Part shown: positions 9,357 through 18,969 of the stretch, piece by piece
Layout: each line of letters begins with the position of its first letter
Numbering within the stretch: the stretch's first letter is position 1
NCBI GenBank assembly: GCA_002256005.1
Contig: NKIQ01000013.1
Location: 1-64,000 of the forward strand
Reading direction: 5' to 3'
Length of the DNA: 64,000 bases
From: Alphaproteobacteria bacterium PA4
GTDB taxonomy: Bacteria > Pseudomonadota > Alphaproteobacteria > Sphingomonadales > Sphingomonadaceae
The notes under the pieces: model-generated
What the model was told of the DNA's origin: nothing
Seen by the model: the letters and a program-made list of their open reading frames with translations, nothing else
The model's database searches: none
Translations under genes and position numbers: made by a program

Positions 9357-11368
9357 TCCGCGGCCTCCTGCAGCGGAGCGAGAATCTCGGCCACGCAAGC
9401 CGCCATCGTCTCGCTGGCGCGGGCGATGGGGTTGGTCAGGTAGAAATTGGTCAGCGCCGGCGCCAGCGGGCCTGCAAGCGCCGCCGGGGGATTTTGGGCG
9501 ATTTCGGGCGCGGACAGGGTCGCCACCGGGGTGGCGCCACCAACAAGATGCGGCCATTCGGCGGCAATGCGGCGGCGCAGGGCCGGCAAATCGTCATAGG
9601 CCAGCGGCGTGCCGAGCACGGCCGACAGCGCGCGGCAGATCGTCCAGTCCTCGCGGGCATCGCCCGGCGGGAACACGGCGCGCAAGCTGCGCTGCACCAG
9701 CCCGGCCATGTTGACATAGGTGCCGGGCTTTTCGGTGTAGGCGGCGGCGGGCAGGATGACATCGGCGTGGCGCACGCCGCGGTCGCCATGCGTGCCGATA
9801 TAGATGGTGAAGGCCGAGCCGCCGGTATCGACCTCGTCGGCGCCGAGCAGGAACAGCGCCTTGATCGACGCATCGCCGGCAATCGCCGCGACGCCATCGG
9901 CAGCGAGGCCGAGGTCGAGCGCGCCGACTCGCGCGGCTGCCGTGTGCAGCAGGTTCCAGCCGTTCCAGCCGTCGCGGACGACATTGTATTTGGCAGCCAG
10001 CGCCCGCGCTGCGGCGAACAGGCCCGGCGTCTTCAGCGCACCCATGCCGACGATCACCGCCGGCCGCTCCGCCCTGGCCAGCGCCTCGGCCGCCGCTGCC
10101 GGCAGTGCCGCCAGCAGGCCCGCGTCATCGCCCAGCCAGGTCACCGGATAGGTCAGGTCGGTTTCCGGCCCGATGGCGAACACCTGCGACTGGCGGCGCG
10201 AGGCCGCCTTGCGCAGCCGCACGTTGAGCAGCGGCGCCTCGCGGCGCGGGTCGCTGCCGATCAGCAGCACGACATCGGCCTGCTCGATCCCGGCCAGGCC
10301 TGAATTGAACAGATAGTCACCGCGCGCGCCAACACCGAAATCGGCGCCGTCCTGCCGGCATTCGATGCGCGACGACGCCAAGGTCGCCAGCAGGTCCTTC
10401 AGGGCCACCATGTCCTCGACCGCCGCCATGTCGCCGACGATACCGGCAATGGCGCTGCCCGGCACACCGGCGAGGCCGGCCTTGATCGCCGCAAAGGCAT
10501 CGGCCCAGCTCGCCGCCTTCAGCTTGCCGCCGACGCGCACATAGGGGCGGTCGAGCCGGCGCTCGGCAAGGCCATCATGGGCAAAGCGGCTCTTGTCCGA
10601 CAGCCATTCCTCGTTGACGTCATCGTTGATGCGCGGCGTGATGCGCAGCACGGCGGGGCCGCGCGAACCGATGACGATATTGCTGCCGATGGCGTCCATC
10701 ACATCGATGCCGTCGGTCTTCTTCAGCTCCCAGGGCCGCGCCTGAAAGGCATAGGGCTTGGAGGTCAGCGCGCCGACCGGGCACAGATCGATGATGTTGC
10801 CCGAAACTTCGCTGGTCACCGCCTTTTCGAGATAGGAAGTGATCTGCATGTTCTCGCCGCGGCCGATGGCGCCGATGTCCTCGACTCCGGCGATTTCCTC
10901 GGCAAAGCGCACGCAGCGGGTGCAATGGATGCAGCGCGTCATGATCGTCTTGACCAGCGGCCCCATGTGCTTCTCGGTCACCGCCCGCTTGTTTTCCTGA
11001 TAGCGGGTGAAGCCCTTGCCATAGGCGATCGACTGGTCCTGCAGGTCGCATTCGCCGCCCTGGTCGCAGATCGGGCAATCGAGCGGGTGGTTGATGAGCA
11101 GGAACTCCATCACCCCTTCGCGCGCCTTCTTCACCCTGGGCGTCGTCGTCAGCACCACCTGGCCATCGGCGGCGGGCATGGCGCAGCTGGCGACGGGCTT
11201 GGGCGCCTTTTCCATTTCGACAAGGCACATGCGGCAATTGCCGGCGATGCTCAGCCGCTCATGATAGCAGAAGCGCGGTACCTCGACGCCCGCGGCCTCA
11301 CAGGCCTGCAGCACGGTGGCGCCGGCCGGCACCTCCACTTCAACGCCATCAACGGTCAGTTTCGGCAT
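9353..11368 (-). CDS. nuoG: NADH-quinone oxidoreductase subunit G
   Basis: Largest peripheral-arm subunit of complex I, 671 residues. The N-terminal ferredoxin-like 2Fe-2S domain has Cys34, 45, 48 and 62. Next come the His94/Cys98/101/107 cluster motif ([14 protein letters not shown]) and the 4Fe-4S set Cys146, 149, 152 and Cys196 ([11 protein letters not shown]). A molybdopterin-oxidoreductase-like domain fills the rest. It is the first gene of this minus-strand operon. In Sphingomonadales nuoF normally lies immediately upstream, but here only 198 noncoding bases separate nuoG from the divergent trmFO, so the nuo genes are split. Confidence 0.96.
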   Translation of the reverse strand: MPKLTVDGVEVEVPAGATVLQACEAAGVEVPRFCYHERLSIAGNCRMCLVEMEKAPKPVASCAMPAADGQVVLTTTPRVKKAREGVMEFLLINHPLDCPICDQGGECDLQDQSIAYGKGFTRYQENKRAVTEKHMGPLVKTIMTRCIHCTRCVRFAEEIAGVEDIGAIGRGENMQITSYLEKAVTSEVSGNIIDLCPVGALTSKPYAFQARPWELKKTDGIDVMDAIGSNIVIGSRGPAVLRITPRINDDVNEEWLSDKSRFAHDGLAERRLDRPYVRVGGKLKAASWADAFAAIKAGLAGVPGSAIAGIVGDMAAVEDMVALKDLLATLASSRIECRQDGADFGVGARGDYLFNSGLAGIEQADVVLLIGSDPRREAPLLNVRLRKAASRRQSQVFAIGPETDLTYPVTWLGDDAGLLAALPAAAAEALARAERPAVIVGMGALKTPGLFAAARALAAKYNVVRDGWNGWNLLHTAAARVGALDLGLAADGVAAIAGDASIKALFLLGADEVDTGGSAFTIYIGTHGDRGVRHADVILPAAAYTEKPGTYVNMAGLVQRSLRAVFPPGDAREDWTICRALSAVLGTPLAYDDLPALRRRIAAEWPHLVGGATPVATLSAPEIAQNPPAALAGPLAPALTNFYLTNPIARASETMAACVAEILAPLQEAAE

Positions 11369-11566
11369 GGCTCAGGCTTCCGGCCAAGGGCGGCCACCGG
11401 GGGCCGAGATATGCGCGCGATGGCGGCTCGCCATGGTCCAATCCAACTGGGTCCGACGCGGCAGAATTCCCGCGTCGCGGCGGCTATAGCGGCGGGTTGC
11501 CGCAATGGGAAGGCAAAGTCGCCGCCCCCTTGCGCAAAATTGCGCCCTCGCCGCATAGGATGCGGC
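11369..11566. other. Intergenic region between divergent nuoG and trmFO
   Basis: This gap of 198 bases must hold promoters for nuoG (minus) and trmFO (plus). No nuoF coding remnant is visible in any minus-strand frame; the open minus frames here are antisense of trmFO. I see no clear -35/-10 pair or operator palindrome. Confidence 0.5.
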
Positions 11567-12895
11567 ATGAATCCCATCCATATCATCGGCGGCGGCCTTG
11601 CCGGGTCGGAAGCGGCCTGGGCCTGCGCCCGCGCCGGCCTGCCTGTCATCCTCCACGAAATGCGCGGCGTGATGGGCACCGACGCCCATCACACCGACAA
11701 GTTCGCCGAGCTGGTCTGTTCCAATTCCTTCCGCTCCGATGACCCGGACAACAACGCCGTCGGGCTGATCCACCAGGAAATGCGCGCGCTGGGCAGCCTG
11801 ATCATGGCGGCGGCGGATGCGTCGCGGGTGCCGGCGGGTTCGGCGCTGGCCGTCGACCGCGATGATTTCGCCGGGCGGGTGACGGCGGCGATCGAGGCCG
11901 AGCCGTTGATCGAAATTCGCCGCGAAATGATTGCCGGCCTGCCGCCGGCCGACTGGGGCCAGGTCATCATCGCCACCGGGCCGCTGACGGCGACGCCGCT
12001 CGCCGAGGCAATTCGCAGCCTGACCGGCGAGGACAGCCTCGCCTTTTTCGATGCCATCGCGCCGGTCATCCATCGCGATTCGATCGACATGGACATTGTC
12101 TGGGCGCAGTCGCGCTGGGATCGCCCCAACGAAAATGGCGACACCCAGGATTATCTGAACTGCCCGATGGACAAGGCGCAGTACAATGATTTCATCGACG
12201 CGCTGCTCGCCGCCGAAAAGACGGTGTTCAAGGATTGGGAGAATGTGCCCTATTTCGATGGCTGCATGCCGATCGAGGTGATGGCCGAGCGCGGCCGCAT
12301 GACGCCGCGCTTCGGCCCGATGAAGCCGGTCGGCCTGACCAACCCCGCCACCGGCCGCCGCGCCTGGGCGGTGGTGCAGCTGCGCCAGGACAATGCGCTG
12401 GGCACGCTGTGGAACATGGTCGGTTTCCAGACCAAGATGAAGCATGCCGAGCAGGTGCGGGTGTTCCGCATGATTCCGGGCCTCGAAAAGGCCGAATTCG
12501 CCCGGCTCGGCGGCCTGCATCGCAACACCTTCATCAAGTCGCCGGTGCTGCTCGACGCAACGCTGCGGCTGAAGGCCGATCCGCGCATCCGCTTTGCCGG
12601 CCAGATCACCGGCTGCGAAGGCTATGTCGAAAGCGCCGCCATCGGGCTGGTCGCCGCCCGCTTCGCGATTGCGGAGGCACGCGGACTGGCGCCGATGCCG
12701 CCGCCGGCGACGACGGCGCTGGGCGCATTGCTGGCGCACATCACCGGCGGCGCCGATGCCCGCGGGTTCCAGCCGATGAACATCAATTTCGGCCTGTTCC
12801 CGCCGCTGGTGCCGCCGCCGCTGTCGAAGGACCAGCGCAAGCCGGCGCTGGTCGCCCGGGCGCGGGCCGATCTGGCCGGCTGGATGGCCGCCTGA
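11567..12895 (+). CDS. trmFO: Methylenetetrahydrofolate-tRNA-(uracil-5-)-methyltransferase
   Basis: Folate- and FAD-dependent enzyme that makes 5-methyluridine at position 54 of tRNA. The FAD-binding GxGxxG is at the very N-terminus ([17 protein letters not shown]), followed by the family motifs [19 protein letters not shown] and [16 protein letters not shown]; the Cys in FDGCMPIE is the conserved catalytic cysteine. Length 442 residues, normal. The start ATG at 11567 gives the canonical N-terminus; the open frame running back to 10577 is antisense of nuoG and not coding. Confidence 0.97.
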   Translation: MNPIHIIGGGLAGSEAAWACARAGLPVILHEMRGVMGTDAHHTDKFAELVCSNSFRSDDPDNNAVGLIHQEMRALGSLIMAAADASRVPAGSALAVDRDDFAGRVTAAIEAEPLIEIRREMIAGLPPADWGQVIIATGPLTATPLAEAIRSLTGEDSLAFFDAIAPVIHRDSIDMDIVWAQSRWDRPNENGDTQDYLNCPMDKAQYNDFIDALLAAEKTVFKDWENVPYFDGCMPIEVMAERGRMTPRFGPMKPVGLTNPATGRRAWAVVQLRQDNALGTLWNMVGFQTKMKHAEQVRVFRMIPGLEKAEFARLGGLHRNTFIKSPVLLDATLRLKADPRIRFAGQITGCEGYVESAAIGLVAARFAIAEARGLAPMPPPATTALGALLAHITGGADARGFQPMNINFGLFPPLVPPPLSKDQRKPALVARARADLAGWMAA

Positions 12896-12929
12896 ACCCG
12901 AATCCCATGCGGAAAAACCTTTGAAAAGA

Positions 12930-13052
12930 GCCTCCGGCGGCTGGGGTCGAAGACCCCAGACCCCAATCGATTATAGCGAAGAAACAATGTGGCTACGCTT
13001 GGACCGAGCCCATGAATGGGGCCTGGGGTCTTCGACCCCAGCCGCCGGAGGC
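12930..13052. repeat. Composite palindromic repeat, copy R1 (REPIN-like)
   Basis: Two inverted copies of a hairpin arm lie about 50 bases apart. The left arm reads GCCTCCGGCGGCTGGGG, a short loop, then CCCCAGACCCC (12930-12964). The right arm is its reverse complement in form and ends CCCCAGCCGCCGGAGGC (13016-13052). Each arm can form its own stem, and the two arms can pair with each other. The same design recurs at 15868, 44755 and 55278. The loop here is TCGAAGA/TCTTCGA, unlike the GGCC-type loops elsewhere. It lies downstream of trmFO; the rest of the gap up to 13233 holds nothing else I recognise. Confidence 0.85.
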
Positions 13053-13233
13053 CCCTTCCAGCAAGATTTTATCCATGGGATCTGGAATGAGTCATCATTA
13101 CCGGGCGTTGGCAGGAGTCGCGCCGGCGGCCTTGCGTATTTGTCCGTAATGGTCCGGCGCGCGATTTTCGCCATACTCCAGTCCAGACCCGCATGGCCCG
13201 AAATCGGCGCAATTGCGGGCGGGAGTGGCGACC

Positions 13234-14058
13234 ATGACGACGATTGCCCTGAAGACGATTGCCCTGCATGTGCATCAGGACAGCGGGTTTGAAAGCCGGT
13301 TGCAGGTGGCGCTCGATCTGGCGCGCGCGCACAATGGCCATCTGACCTGCATTCAGGCGACCGGCATCGAACCCATTGCCGGTGAGCCCTTTGGCGGCAT
13401 GTTCGGCTATGCCGCGATCGTCGACACAATGCTCGACCAGGACAAGGCGCTGCGCACGGCGATCAGCACCCGGCTGGAAAATGAAGGCGTGTCCTGGGAC
13501 TGGCGCTATCGCGACGATGGCGTGATCGAGGGGCTGATTGCCGAATCGCGCCTCGCCGATCTGACCGTGCTCAGCCAGCCGCCGGCAGCGCGCAGCCAGT
13601 TCGATTCGCCGCCGGCGATCATCGGGGAGCTGGCGCTGAATATCATGGGCCCGATCATGATGGTGCCGGTGACGGCGCGAGGCATCGCGCCCGATGCCCC
13701 GGCCATGGTGGCCTGGAACGGCTCTGCCGAGGCAGCCCATGCGCTGCGCCAGAGCCTCGGTCTGTTGCAGGGCGCTGCCTTGGTGCATCTCGTCGAAGTC
13801 AGCGATGAAAGCCCCGGCCGGCCGGCGCGCGAGGCTGCCACCTGGCTGTCGCGGCACGGCATCAAGGCGGAGATACACGATTGGCCGCCAAAGGGCCGCC
13901 GCATCAGCGTCGCCCTGTTGCATGCGGCCGAGGAACTGCACGCCGGCTATCTCGTGATGGGCGCCTATGGCCACAGCCGCTTGCGCGAAACCGTGCTGGG
14001 CGGCGTGACGCGCGAGCTGATCCAGACGGCGAACCTGCCGCTCGTCATGGCGCATTGA
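13234..14058 (+). CDS. Universal stress protein, tandem UspA domains
   Basis: 274 residues forming two Usp folds. The second domain has the ATP-binding signature MGAYGHSRLRETVLGGVTRELI, of the G-2x-G-9x-G-(S/T) type; the first is more degenerate. The start is the ATG at 13234 after a GGGAG site. Its position just before the FixL/FixJ-like genes suggests a role under low oxygen or stress, as Usp genes are often found in such regulons; that is inference. No FNR/FixK box (TTGAT-N4-ATCAA) is visible upstream. Confidence 0.88.
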   Translation: MTTIALKTIALHVHQDSGFESRLQVALDLARAHNGHLTCIQATGIEPIAGEPFGGMFGYAAIVDTMLDQDKALRTAISTRLENEGVSWDWRYRDDGVIEGLIAESRLADLTVLSQPPAARSQFDSPPAIIGELALNIMGPIMMVPVTARGIAPDAPAMVAWNGSAEAAHALRQSLGLLQGAALVHLVEVSDESPGRPAREAATWLSRHGIKAEIHDWPPKGRRISVALLHAAEELHAGYLVMGAYGHSRLRETVLGGVTRELIQTANLPLVMAH

Positions 14059-14090
14059 ACCCGTCGCCGGTCTGACGCACAACAGCCGGC

Positions 14091-15260
14091 ATGTGCCCGT
14101 TCAAGGATGCCCTTGCCGCTGCCGCCCCCGGCCATGGGGCCGCCGGTTTCGATGGTGATGATGCCTATCAGCGCTCGATCCTCGCCACCGTGCCCGATGG
14201 CATGGTCGCCATCGACAGCGCCGGCCATATCCTGTCGTTCAGTGCCGCCGCCACCGCCATGTTCGGCTATGACGAGGCGGACGTGCGCGGCCGCAACGTC
14301 AAGCTGCTGATGCCACAGCCCGATCGCGACGCGCATGACGGCTATATCCGCCGCTATCTGGAAACCGGCGAGGCGCGCATCATCGGCATCGGCCGGGTGA
14401 TGTCGGCGCAGCGCCGTGACGGCAGCCTGTTTCCCATCGAGCTCGCCATCGGCGACGCGCATACGCCGCAGGGCCGCGTCTTCACCGGCTTTGTCCGCGA
14501 CCTGACCGAGCGGCAGAATACCGAGCGCCGGCTCGCCGATCTGCAATCGGAAGTCAGTCACATGTCGCGGGTCAGCGCCATGGGCTCGCTGGCCTCGGCG
14601 CTGGCGCATGAACTCAACCAGCCGCTGACCGCCATCGCCAATTACATGGAAGGCGCCCGCGAGCTGCTGGCCGCCCCCGATGCCGAGCGCATCGCCATGG
14701 TGCGCGAGGCGATGGGCGAGGCCGCCGCCGAAGCCATCCGCGCCGGCGAGATCGTCCGCCGCCTGCGCGACTTCATCGCCCGCGGCAGCACCGAAAAGCG
14801 CGTCGAGAGCCTGCGCAAGCTGGTGACCGAGGCCAATGCCCTGGCGCTGACCGGGCTGGGCCAGACCGCCGTCGACATGGACATCCGCCTCGATCCGCAC
14901 GCCGACCGCGTGCTCGTCGACCGCATCCAGATCCAGCAGGTGCTGCTCAACCTCATTCGCAACGCCATTGAGGCGATGCAGCGCAGCCCGCGCCGCCGCA
15001 TCCAGATCCGCAGTGTCGCCGCCGACAACAATATGGTGCGGCTGAGCGTTTCCGATTCCGGCCCCGGCCTGTCGCCCGACATCGCCGCGCATCTGTTCGA
15101 ACCGTTCCGCAGCAGCAAGGCCGAGGGCATGGGGCTGGGCCTGTCGATCAGCCGCGGACTGATCGAGGGGCATGGCGGGCGAATCTGGGCGGAGCCTTCC
15201 GATGGCGGCGGCGCGGCCTTTCACTTCACGCTGATGCGGGCAGATAGCGAAGATGACTGA
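14091..15260 (+). CDS. fixL: FixL-like heme-PAS oxygen-sensing histidine kinase
   Basis: Cytoplasmic sensor kinase, 389 residues, without membrane segments. A PAS domain (about 25-140) carries the FixL heme signature: His82 in RDAHDGYIRRY aligns with the heme-ligating His, and Arg102 in RIIGIGR with the distal Arg that senses bound oxygen. A HisKA domain follows, with phospho-acceptor His163 (LAHELNQPLTAI), then an HATPase with NLIRNAIEA, DSGPGL and GMGLGLSISRGL. It overlaps the fixJ-like gene by 8 bases. In the known system low oxygen activates the kinase, and the phosphorylated FixJ partner drives microaerobic genes. The cbb3 genes next door fit this. Confidence 0.92.
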   Translation: MCPFKDALAAAAPGHGAAGFDGDDAYQRSILATVPDGMVAIDSAGHILSFSAAATAMFGYDEADVRGRNVKLLMPQPDRDAHDGYIRRYLETGEARIIGIGRVMSAQRRDGSLFPIELAIGDAHTPQGRVFTGFVRDLTERQNTERRLADLQSEVSHMSRVSAMGSLASALAHELNQPLTAIANYMEGARELLAAPDAERIAMVREAMGEAAAEAIRAGEIVRRLRDFIARGSTEKRVESLRKLVTEANALALTGLGQTAVDMDIRLDPHADRVLVDRIQIQQVLLNLIRNAIEAMQRSPRRRIQIRSVAADNNMVRLSVSDSGPGLSPDIAAHLFEPFRSSKAEGMGLGLSISRGLIEGHGGRIWAEPSDGGGAAFHFTLMRADSEDD

Positions 15261-15861
15261 ACGACAGGTCTATATCGTCGATGACGAGGCGGCGGTGCGC
15301 CGCTCGCTCGCCTTCATGCTGAAAACCGCCGGCTTTGCCGTCGAAGCCTTTGAATCGGGCGAGGCGTTTCTGAAGGTGGCCGCCACGCTGGTACCGGGCG
15401 CCGTGCTGCTCGACATGCGGCTGTCCGGCATGGATGGCCTTGCCGTGCAGGAGGCGCTGCGCGGGCGCGGGCTGCTGCTGCCGGTCGTCTTCATCACCGG
15501 CCATGGCGACATCACCCTCGCCGTCCGCGCCATGAAGGCCGGCGCCGTCGATTTCATCGAAAAGCCGTTCGAAAAGGCGACCTTGCTGGCGGCGCTCGCC
15601 CAGGCGCACCTGCACAATGACGGCCGGGACCAGCAGCACCGCCTGGCCGAAGCCGCCCGCACCCGGCTGAACGTGCTGACCCCGCGCGAGCATGACGTGC
15701 TGGCCGGGCTGGTCGATGGCCATGCCAACAAGGTCATCGCCTATGACCTCGGCATCTCGCCGCGCACCGTCGAAATCCACCGCGCCAATCTGATGGCCAA
15801 GCTGGACGTGAACAGCCTGTCGGAAGCGCTGCGTATCGCGTTCACGGCGCGGCTGGCTTAG
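15253..15861 (+). CDS. fixJ: FixJ-family response regulator
   Basis: 202 residues: a receiver domain with Asp10/11, phospho-acceptor Asp54 (VLLDMRLSGMDG) and Lys104 (FIEKPF), then a LuxR/NarL-type helix-turn-helix (LTPREHDVLAGLVDGHANKVIAYDLGIS). The start codon overlaps the end of the fixL-like gene (ATG at 15253, 8-base overlap), so the pair is co-translated. No fixK gene is in the window, so whether it acts directly on the oxidase genes or through a FixK elsewhere cannot be told. Confidence 0.93.
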   Translation: MTERQVYIVDDEAAVRRSLAFMLKTAGFAVEAFESGEAFLKVAATLVPGAVLLDMRLSGMDGLAVQEALRGRGLLLPVVFITGHGDITLAVRAMKAGAVDFIEKPFEKATLLAALAQAHLHNDGRDQQHRLAEAARTRLNVLTPREHDVLAGLVDGHANKVIAYDLGISPRTVEIHRANLMAKLDVNSLSEALRIAFTARLA

Positions 15862-15867
15862 GTTTTT

Positions 15868-16056
15868 GCCTCCGGCGGCTGGGGCCCAGCATCGCTAAAG
15901 CTGGCCCCAGACCCCATTTGTTGGGGGCACATTCATCCACGCGACGTCGTCATGCTGAACTTGTTTCAGCATGACGATGTCCGAAAATCGCGTATAATAT
16001 CAGGATTTCAACGGAATAAACGGGATCTGGGGCCTAAGGCCCCAGCCGCCAGAGGC
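15868..16056. repeat. Composite palindromic repeat, copy R2, with internal second repeat
   Basis: The left arm starts GCCTCCGGCGGCTGGGGCC (15868) and continues through a longer loop to CCCCAGACCCCAT. The right arm ends CCCCAGCCGCCAGAGGC (16056), with one mismatch to the other copies. Between them lies a different inverted repeat, TCGTCATGCTGAA (15947-15959) and TTCAGCATGACGA (15965-15977). The element sits between the convergent 3' ends of fixJ and the small Cys-rich gene and could also act as a bidirectional transcript end. Confidence 0.83.
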
Positions 16057-16059
16057 AAA

Positions 16060-16254
16060 TCAATCCCCCGCCACCCCACCCGTCGGCCGCACCCGCCGCT
16101 GCTGGCAGGCGAAATGACAGGCCTTGTCGCAATCCTGTTGCCGCGGTGGGGTGTTGCCCTGGCTGCACAGCGGCATCGCCGATGCCGGCGGGGCCAGCGC
16201 CAGCAGCACGGCGGCGAACAGCGCCGGCAGGAAGCCCAGGGGATCATCCCGCAT
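16060..16254 (-). CDS. Small exported Cys-rich protein of unknown function
   Basis: 64 residues. The N-terminus is a clear signal peptide (hydrophobic FLPALFAAVLLALAPPASA, likely cleaved after ASA), followed by a short mature part with four Cys: C-x(11)-C-x3-C-x3-C within PLCSQGNTPPRQQDCDKACHF. The ATG at 16254 overlaps the end of ccoS, so it is the last gene of the cbb3 assembly operon. The Cys pattern and periplasmic destination could suit a copper- or heme-handling factor for the oxidase, but nothing proves this. I do not recognise a named family. Confidence 0.65.
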   Translation of the reverse strand: MRDDPLGFLPALFAAVLLALAPPASAMPLCSQGNTPPRQQDCDKACHFACQQRRVRPTGGVAGD

Positions 16255-16411
16255 CGCGTGGCTCCAGCGGTGTGTCATCGTCGCCGAGGATGCGCAGGGC
16301 GGCGCCGTCCATATCGTCATACTGGCCGGCGCGCAGCGTCCAGAAGAACACCGCCAGCCCGCCGAGGCCGAGCAGCAGCGCCACCGGGATGAGCAGCATC
16401 AGGCCGTTCAT
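16244..16411 (-). CDS. ccoS: cbb3-type oxidase assembly protein CcoS
   Basis: 55-residue protein with one N-terminal membrane helix (MLLIPVALLLGLGGLAVFFW) followed by TLRAGQYDDMDG. This is the CcoS/FixS signature (W-x-x-x-x-G-Q-[FY]-D-D). CcoS is needed for cofactor insertion into the cbb3 oxidase. The ATG at 16411 overlaps the ccoI stop (ATGA). It is easily missed because of its size. Confidence 0.93.
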   Translation of the reverse strand: MNGLMLLIPVALLLGLGGLAVFFWTLRAGQYDDMDGAALRILGDDDTPLEPRDAG

Positions 16412-18528
16412 CGCGCGGCTCCACGCAGGCGCAGCGCATTGGCGACGACGATGATCGAGGAGCCGGACATGGCCAGCGCCGCCAGCAGCGGCGTGACCTG
16501 GCCGGCGATGGCGAGCGGCACTGCGATGGCATTATAGGCAATGGCGGCGATGAAGTTCTGGCGGACGATGGCTTGCGTCGCCCGCGCCACGCGGATGGCA
16601 GTGGCGACGGGGGCGAGGCTGTCACCCAGCCAGACCGCGTCGGCGGCGCTGCGGCTGGCATCCATCGCGGACGCGGGCGCCATCGCGACATGGCCGCCGG
16701 CCAGCGCCGGGCCATCGTTGAGGCCGTCGCCGACCATCAGCACGCGGCGGCCATCGGCGGCGAGCGCCCGCACCTTGGCGAGCTTTTCCTGGGGGCTGAG
16801 CCCGGCCAGCGCCGGCAGGCCGAGCTGGCGGGCGAGCGGCAGCACCGCGGCGCAGCGATCGCCGGAGAGGATTTCGCCGGGCAGGCCCAGCGCCGCGAGC
16901 TCGGCCAGCGTGGTTACGGCATCCGGGCGCAGCGGATCATCGAAGCCGATGACCAGCGCCGGCGCGGCGCCGATGCGGAGCGCACAGGCCATGCCGGCGC
17001 TGCCGTCGTCAGGGCGGCCGAGGCTGACGGCCACGCCCTGCCAGTCGCCCGTCACCCCCTGCCCTGCCGTTTCCTGCACCTCTGTCAGCACGGCCGGTTG
17101 CACACCGGCCAGCGTCAGCGCGCGGCGCAGCGCCTCGCTGAGCGGGTGGCGGCTGGCCTCCGCCAGCGCCAGCGCCACCGCCTGCTGTTCGGCATCGAGG
17201 GCGGCGAGCCGTTGCGGCACCGGGCGCCCCAATGTCAGCGTGCCGGTCTTGTCGAACACCGCATGATCGGCCTCGGCGAGGCGTTCCAGCGCCGAGCCGT
17301 CCTTGACCAAAACGCCGGCGCGCATCAGCGCACCGGCCGCGACGATCTGCGCCGCCGGCACCGCCAGCCCCAGCGCGCAGGGGCAGGTGATGATCAGCAC
17401 AGCGACGGCGATGAGCAGGCTGGCGTGCCACCCCGCCCCGGCCAGCATCCAGCCGGTGAAACTGAGCAGCGCCAGGCAGTGCACCGCCGGGGCATAGAGC
17501 CGCGCGGCGCGATCGGCGATGCGGACGTAGCGCGATTTCGACTGGCCGGCCTCGGCCATCAGCCGGGCAATATCGGCGAGGCCGGTATCGGCGCCGGCGG
17601 CGGTGATGCGCACCGTCAGCGCGCCCGACAGGTTCAGCGTGCCGGCGGCGACCGCGTCGCCCGGCACCACGGCGACCGGCGCACTTTCGCCGGTCAGCAG
17701 CGCGCAATCCAGTTCGCCGCGACCGGTGACGACGATGCCATCGGCGGCGAGCCGCTCGCCCACAGCCACAAGCATGACCATGCCTGGCGCCAGCGCGCCC
17801 GCCGCCACCCAGCCGCTAAGGCCATCGGCATCGCGCACCAGCGCGCCGGCGGCGGTGTGGCGCAGCAATTGCGTGACGCCGTCGCGGGCGCGGTCGCGCA
17901 TCACCGCATCGAGCCAGCGGCCGGTGAGCAGGAAAAACAGCAGCATGACGGCGCTGTCGAAATAGGCGTGGGCGCCGCCGTTGATCGTTTCGAACAGGCT
18001 GAGCGCCGTCGCCAGCGTCACGCCGATCGAGATCGGCACGTCCATGTTGGTGCGCCCGGCCTTTAGCGCCGTCCAGGCCGAGCGGAAGAAGGGCTGGCCG
18101 GCATAGGCGATGGTCGGCAGCGCGATCAGCGCCGACAGCCAGTGGAACAGGTCGCGCGTCACGCCGGTGGCGCCGGACCAGACCGACACCGACAGCAGCA
18201 TGATGTTCATGGCGGCAAAGCCGGCGACGGCGACGGCGCGCAGCAACGCCTTGCTGTCATCGCTGGTCACCGCCAGCGCATCGGCGAGCGGTTCGGCGGT
18301 GAAGCCGAGGCCAGCGAAGGCCGCCACCAGCGCAGGCGGCGTCAGGTCAACGCGATGCGTCACCCGCACGCGCTTGGCGGTGAAATTGACCCGCGCCGCG
18401 ACGACGCCGGGCACGGCCGCCAGCCCGGTTTCCAGCTTCGCGATGCAGCCGGCGCAGCGCATGCCGGGCACCGCGAACAGGCTTTGCGGTAGCGCCGCAT
18501 CGCCGGTGACAGGCGAGATGGCGTTCAT
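16408..18528 (-). CDS. ccoI: Copper-exporting P1B-type ATPase for cbb3 oxidase assembly
   Basis: 706 residues. An N-terminal heavy-metal domain has MRCAGC (Cys25, Cys28); about eight membrane helices follow. The metal-binding CPC is at 382-384 (IITCPCALGLAVP), phosphorylation Asp426 is in DKTGTLT, and the hinge is MVGDGLNDGPAL. It delivers copper to the periplasm for the binuclear centre of CcoN. It overlaps fixH and ccoS by 4 bases each, the standard fixGHIS order. Confidence 0.95.
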   Translation of the reverse strand: MNAISPVTGDAALPQSLFAVPGMRCAGCIAKLETGLAAVPGVVAARVNFTAKRVRVTHRVDLTPPALVAAFAGLGFTAEPLADALAVTSDDSKALLRAVAVAGFAAMNIMLLSVSVWSGATGVTRDLFHWLSALIALPTIAYAGQPFFRSAWTALKAGRTNMDVPISIGVTLATALSLFETINGGAHAYFDSAVMLLFFLLTGRWLDAVMRDRARDGVTQLLRHTAAGALVRDADGLSGWVAAGALAPGMVMLVAVGERLAADGIVVTGRGELDCALLTGESAPVAVVPGDAVAAGTLNLSGALTVRITAAGADTGLADIARLMAEAGQSKSRYVRIADRAARLYAPAVHCLALLSFTGWMLAGAGWHASLLIAVAVLIITCPCALGLAVPAAQIVAAGALMRAGVLVKDGSALERLAEADHAVFDKTGTLTLGRPVPQRLAALDAEQQAVALALAEASRHPLSEALRRALTLAGVQPAVLTEVQETAGQGVTGDWQGVAVSLGRPDDGSAGMACALRIGAAPALVIGFDDPLRPDAVTTLAELAALGLPGEILSGDRCAAVLPLARQLGLPALAGLSPQEKLAKVRALAADGRRVLMVGDGLNDGPALAGGHVAMAPASAMDASRSAADAVWLGDSLAPVATAIRVARATQAIVRQNFIAAIAYNAIAVPLAIAGQVTPLLAALAMSGSSIIVVANALRLRGAAR

Positions 18529-18965
18529 TTGACGTCGGCCGCCAGCCGCGCGGTTTCGCTGGCGCGCCTGACCGTCAGCCGCACCTGCCAGCGCCCCGGC
18601 GGCAGGCTTTCGCGGCTGTGCAGATGCCCGTCCGGCGCCAGCGCGAAGTGCAGCGCCATGTCGGGTGCCCGGCCCAGCGGGTGCAGGGCAAGGCCCGTGA
18701 CCGTGTCCCCGGGGCGGCTGTCGACAAGCACGACATGGCGCTTGTCATCGAGCGTCGGCGCCACCGTCCAGCCCAGCAGTCGCTGGCTGCGCGCCGCCTG
18801 CAACCAGCCGTTGAACTGCTGGCTGGCGACATAGGAGTTGTCGACGACGGTGCCGCTGAAGCTGGCACCCGCCAGCCAGGCCATGCCGAAGTTCACCGCG
18901 CCCACCGTGCCGAAGAATCCCAGCATGACCAGCCACATATGGCGTCCGGTAAAGGCGTGCATCAT
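18525..18965 (-). CDS. fixH: FixH/CcoH cbb3 oxidase assembly protein
   Basis: 146 residues with one N-terminal helix (MWLVMLGFFGTVGAVNFGMAWLA) containing the FixH pattern F-x(3)-VN-x-x-MA, then a periplasmic beta-rich domain (VVDNSYVASQQFN). The ATG at 18965 has a GGAGG site 9 bases upstream, so I prefer it over the longer open frame. It sits between ccoG and ccoI and is coupled to both. Confidence 0.92.
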   Translation of the reverse strand: MMHAFTGRHMWLVMLGFFGTVGAVNFGMAWLAGASFSGTVVDNSYVASQQFNGWLQAARSQRLLGWTVAPTLDDKRHVVLVDSRPGDTVTGLALHPLGRAPDMALHFALAPDGHLHSRESLPPGRWQVRLTVRRASETARLAADVK

Positions 18966-18969
18966 GGCG

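Noticed and set aside
11372-12739. 455-codon minus ORF possibly nuoF
   Set aside because: Checked as a candidate for the missing nuoF; it is antisense of trmFO and lacks NuoF motifs such as the FMN loop and the Cys cluster.
12930-13052. Repeat R1 as an ordinary rho-independent terminator
   Set aside because: The stems lack a following T-run and the element is a mirrored doublet found at four places, so a repeat family is the better explanation, though it may still end transcripts.
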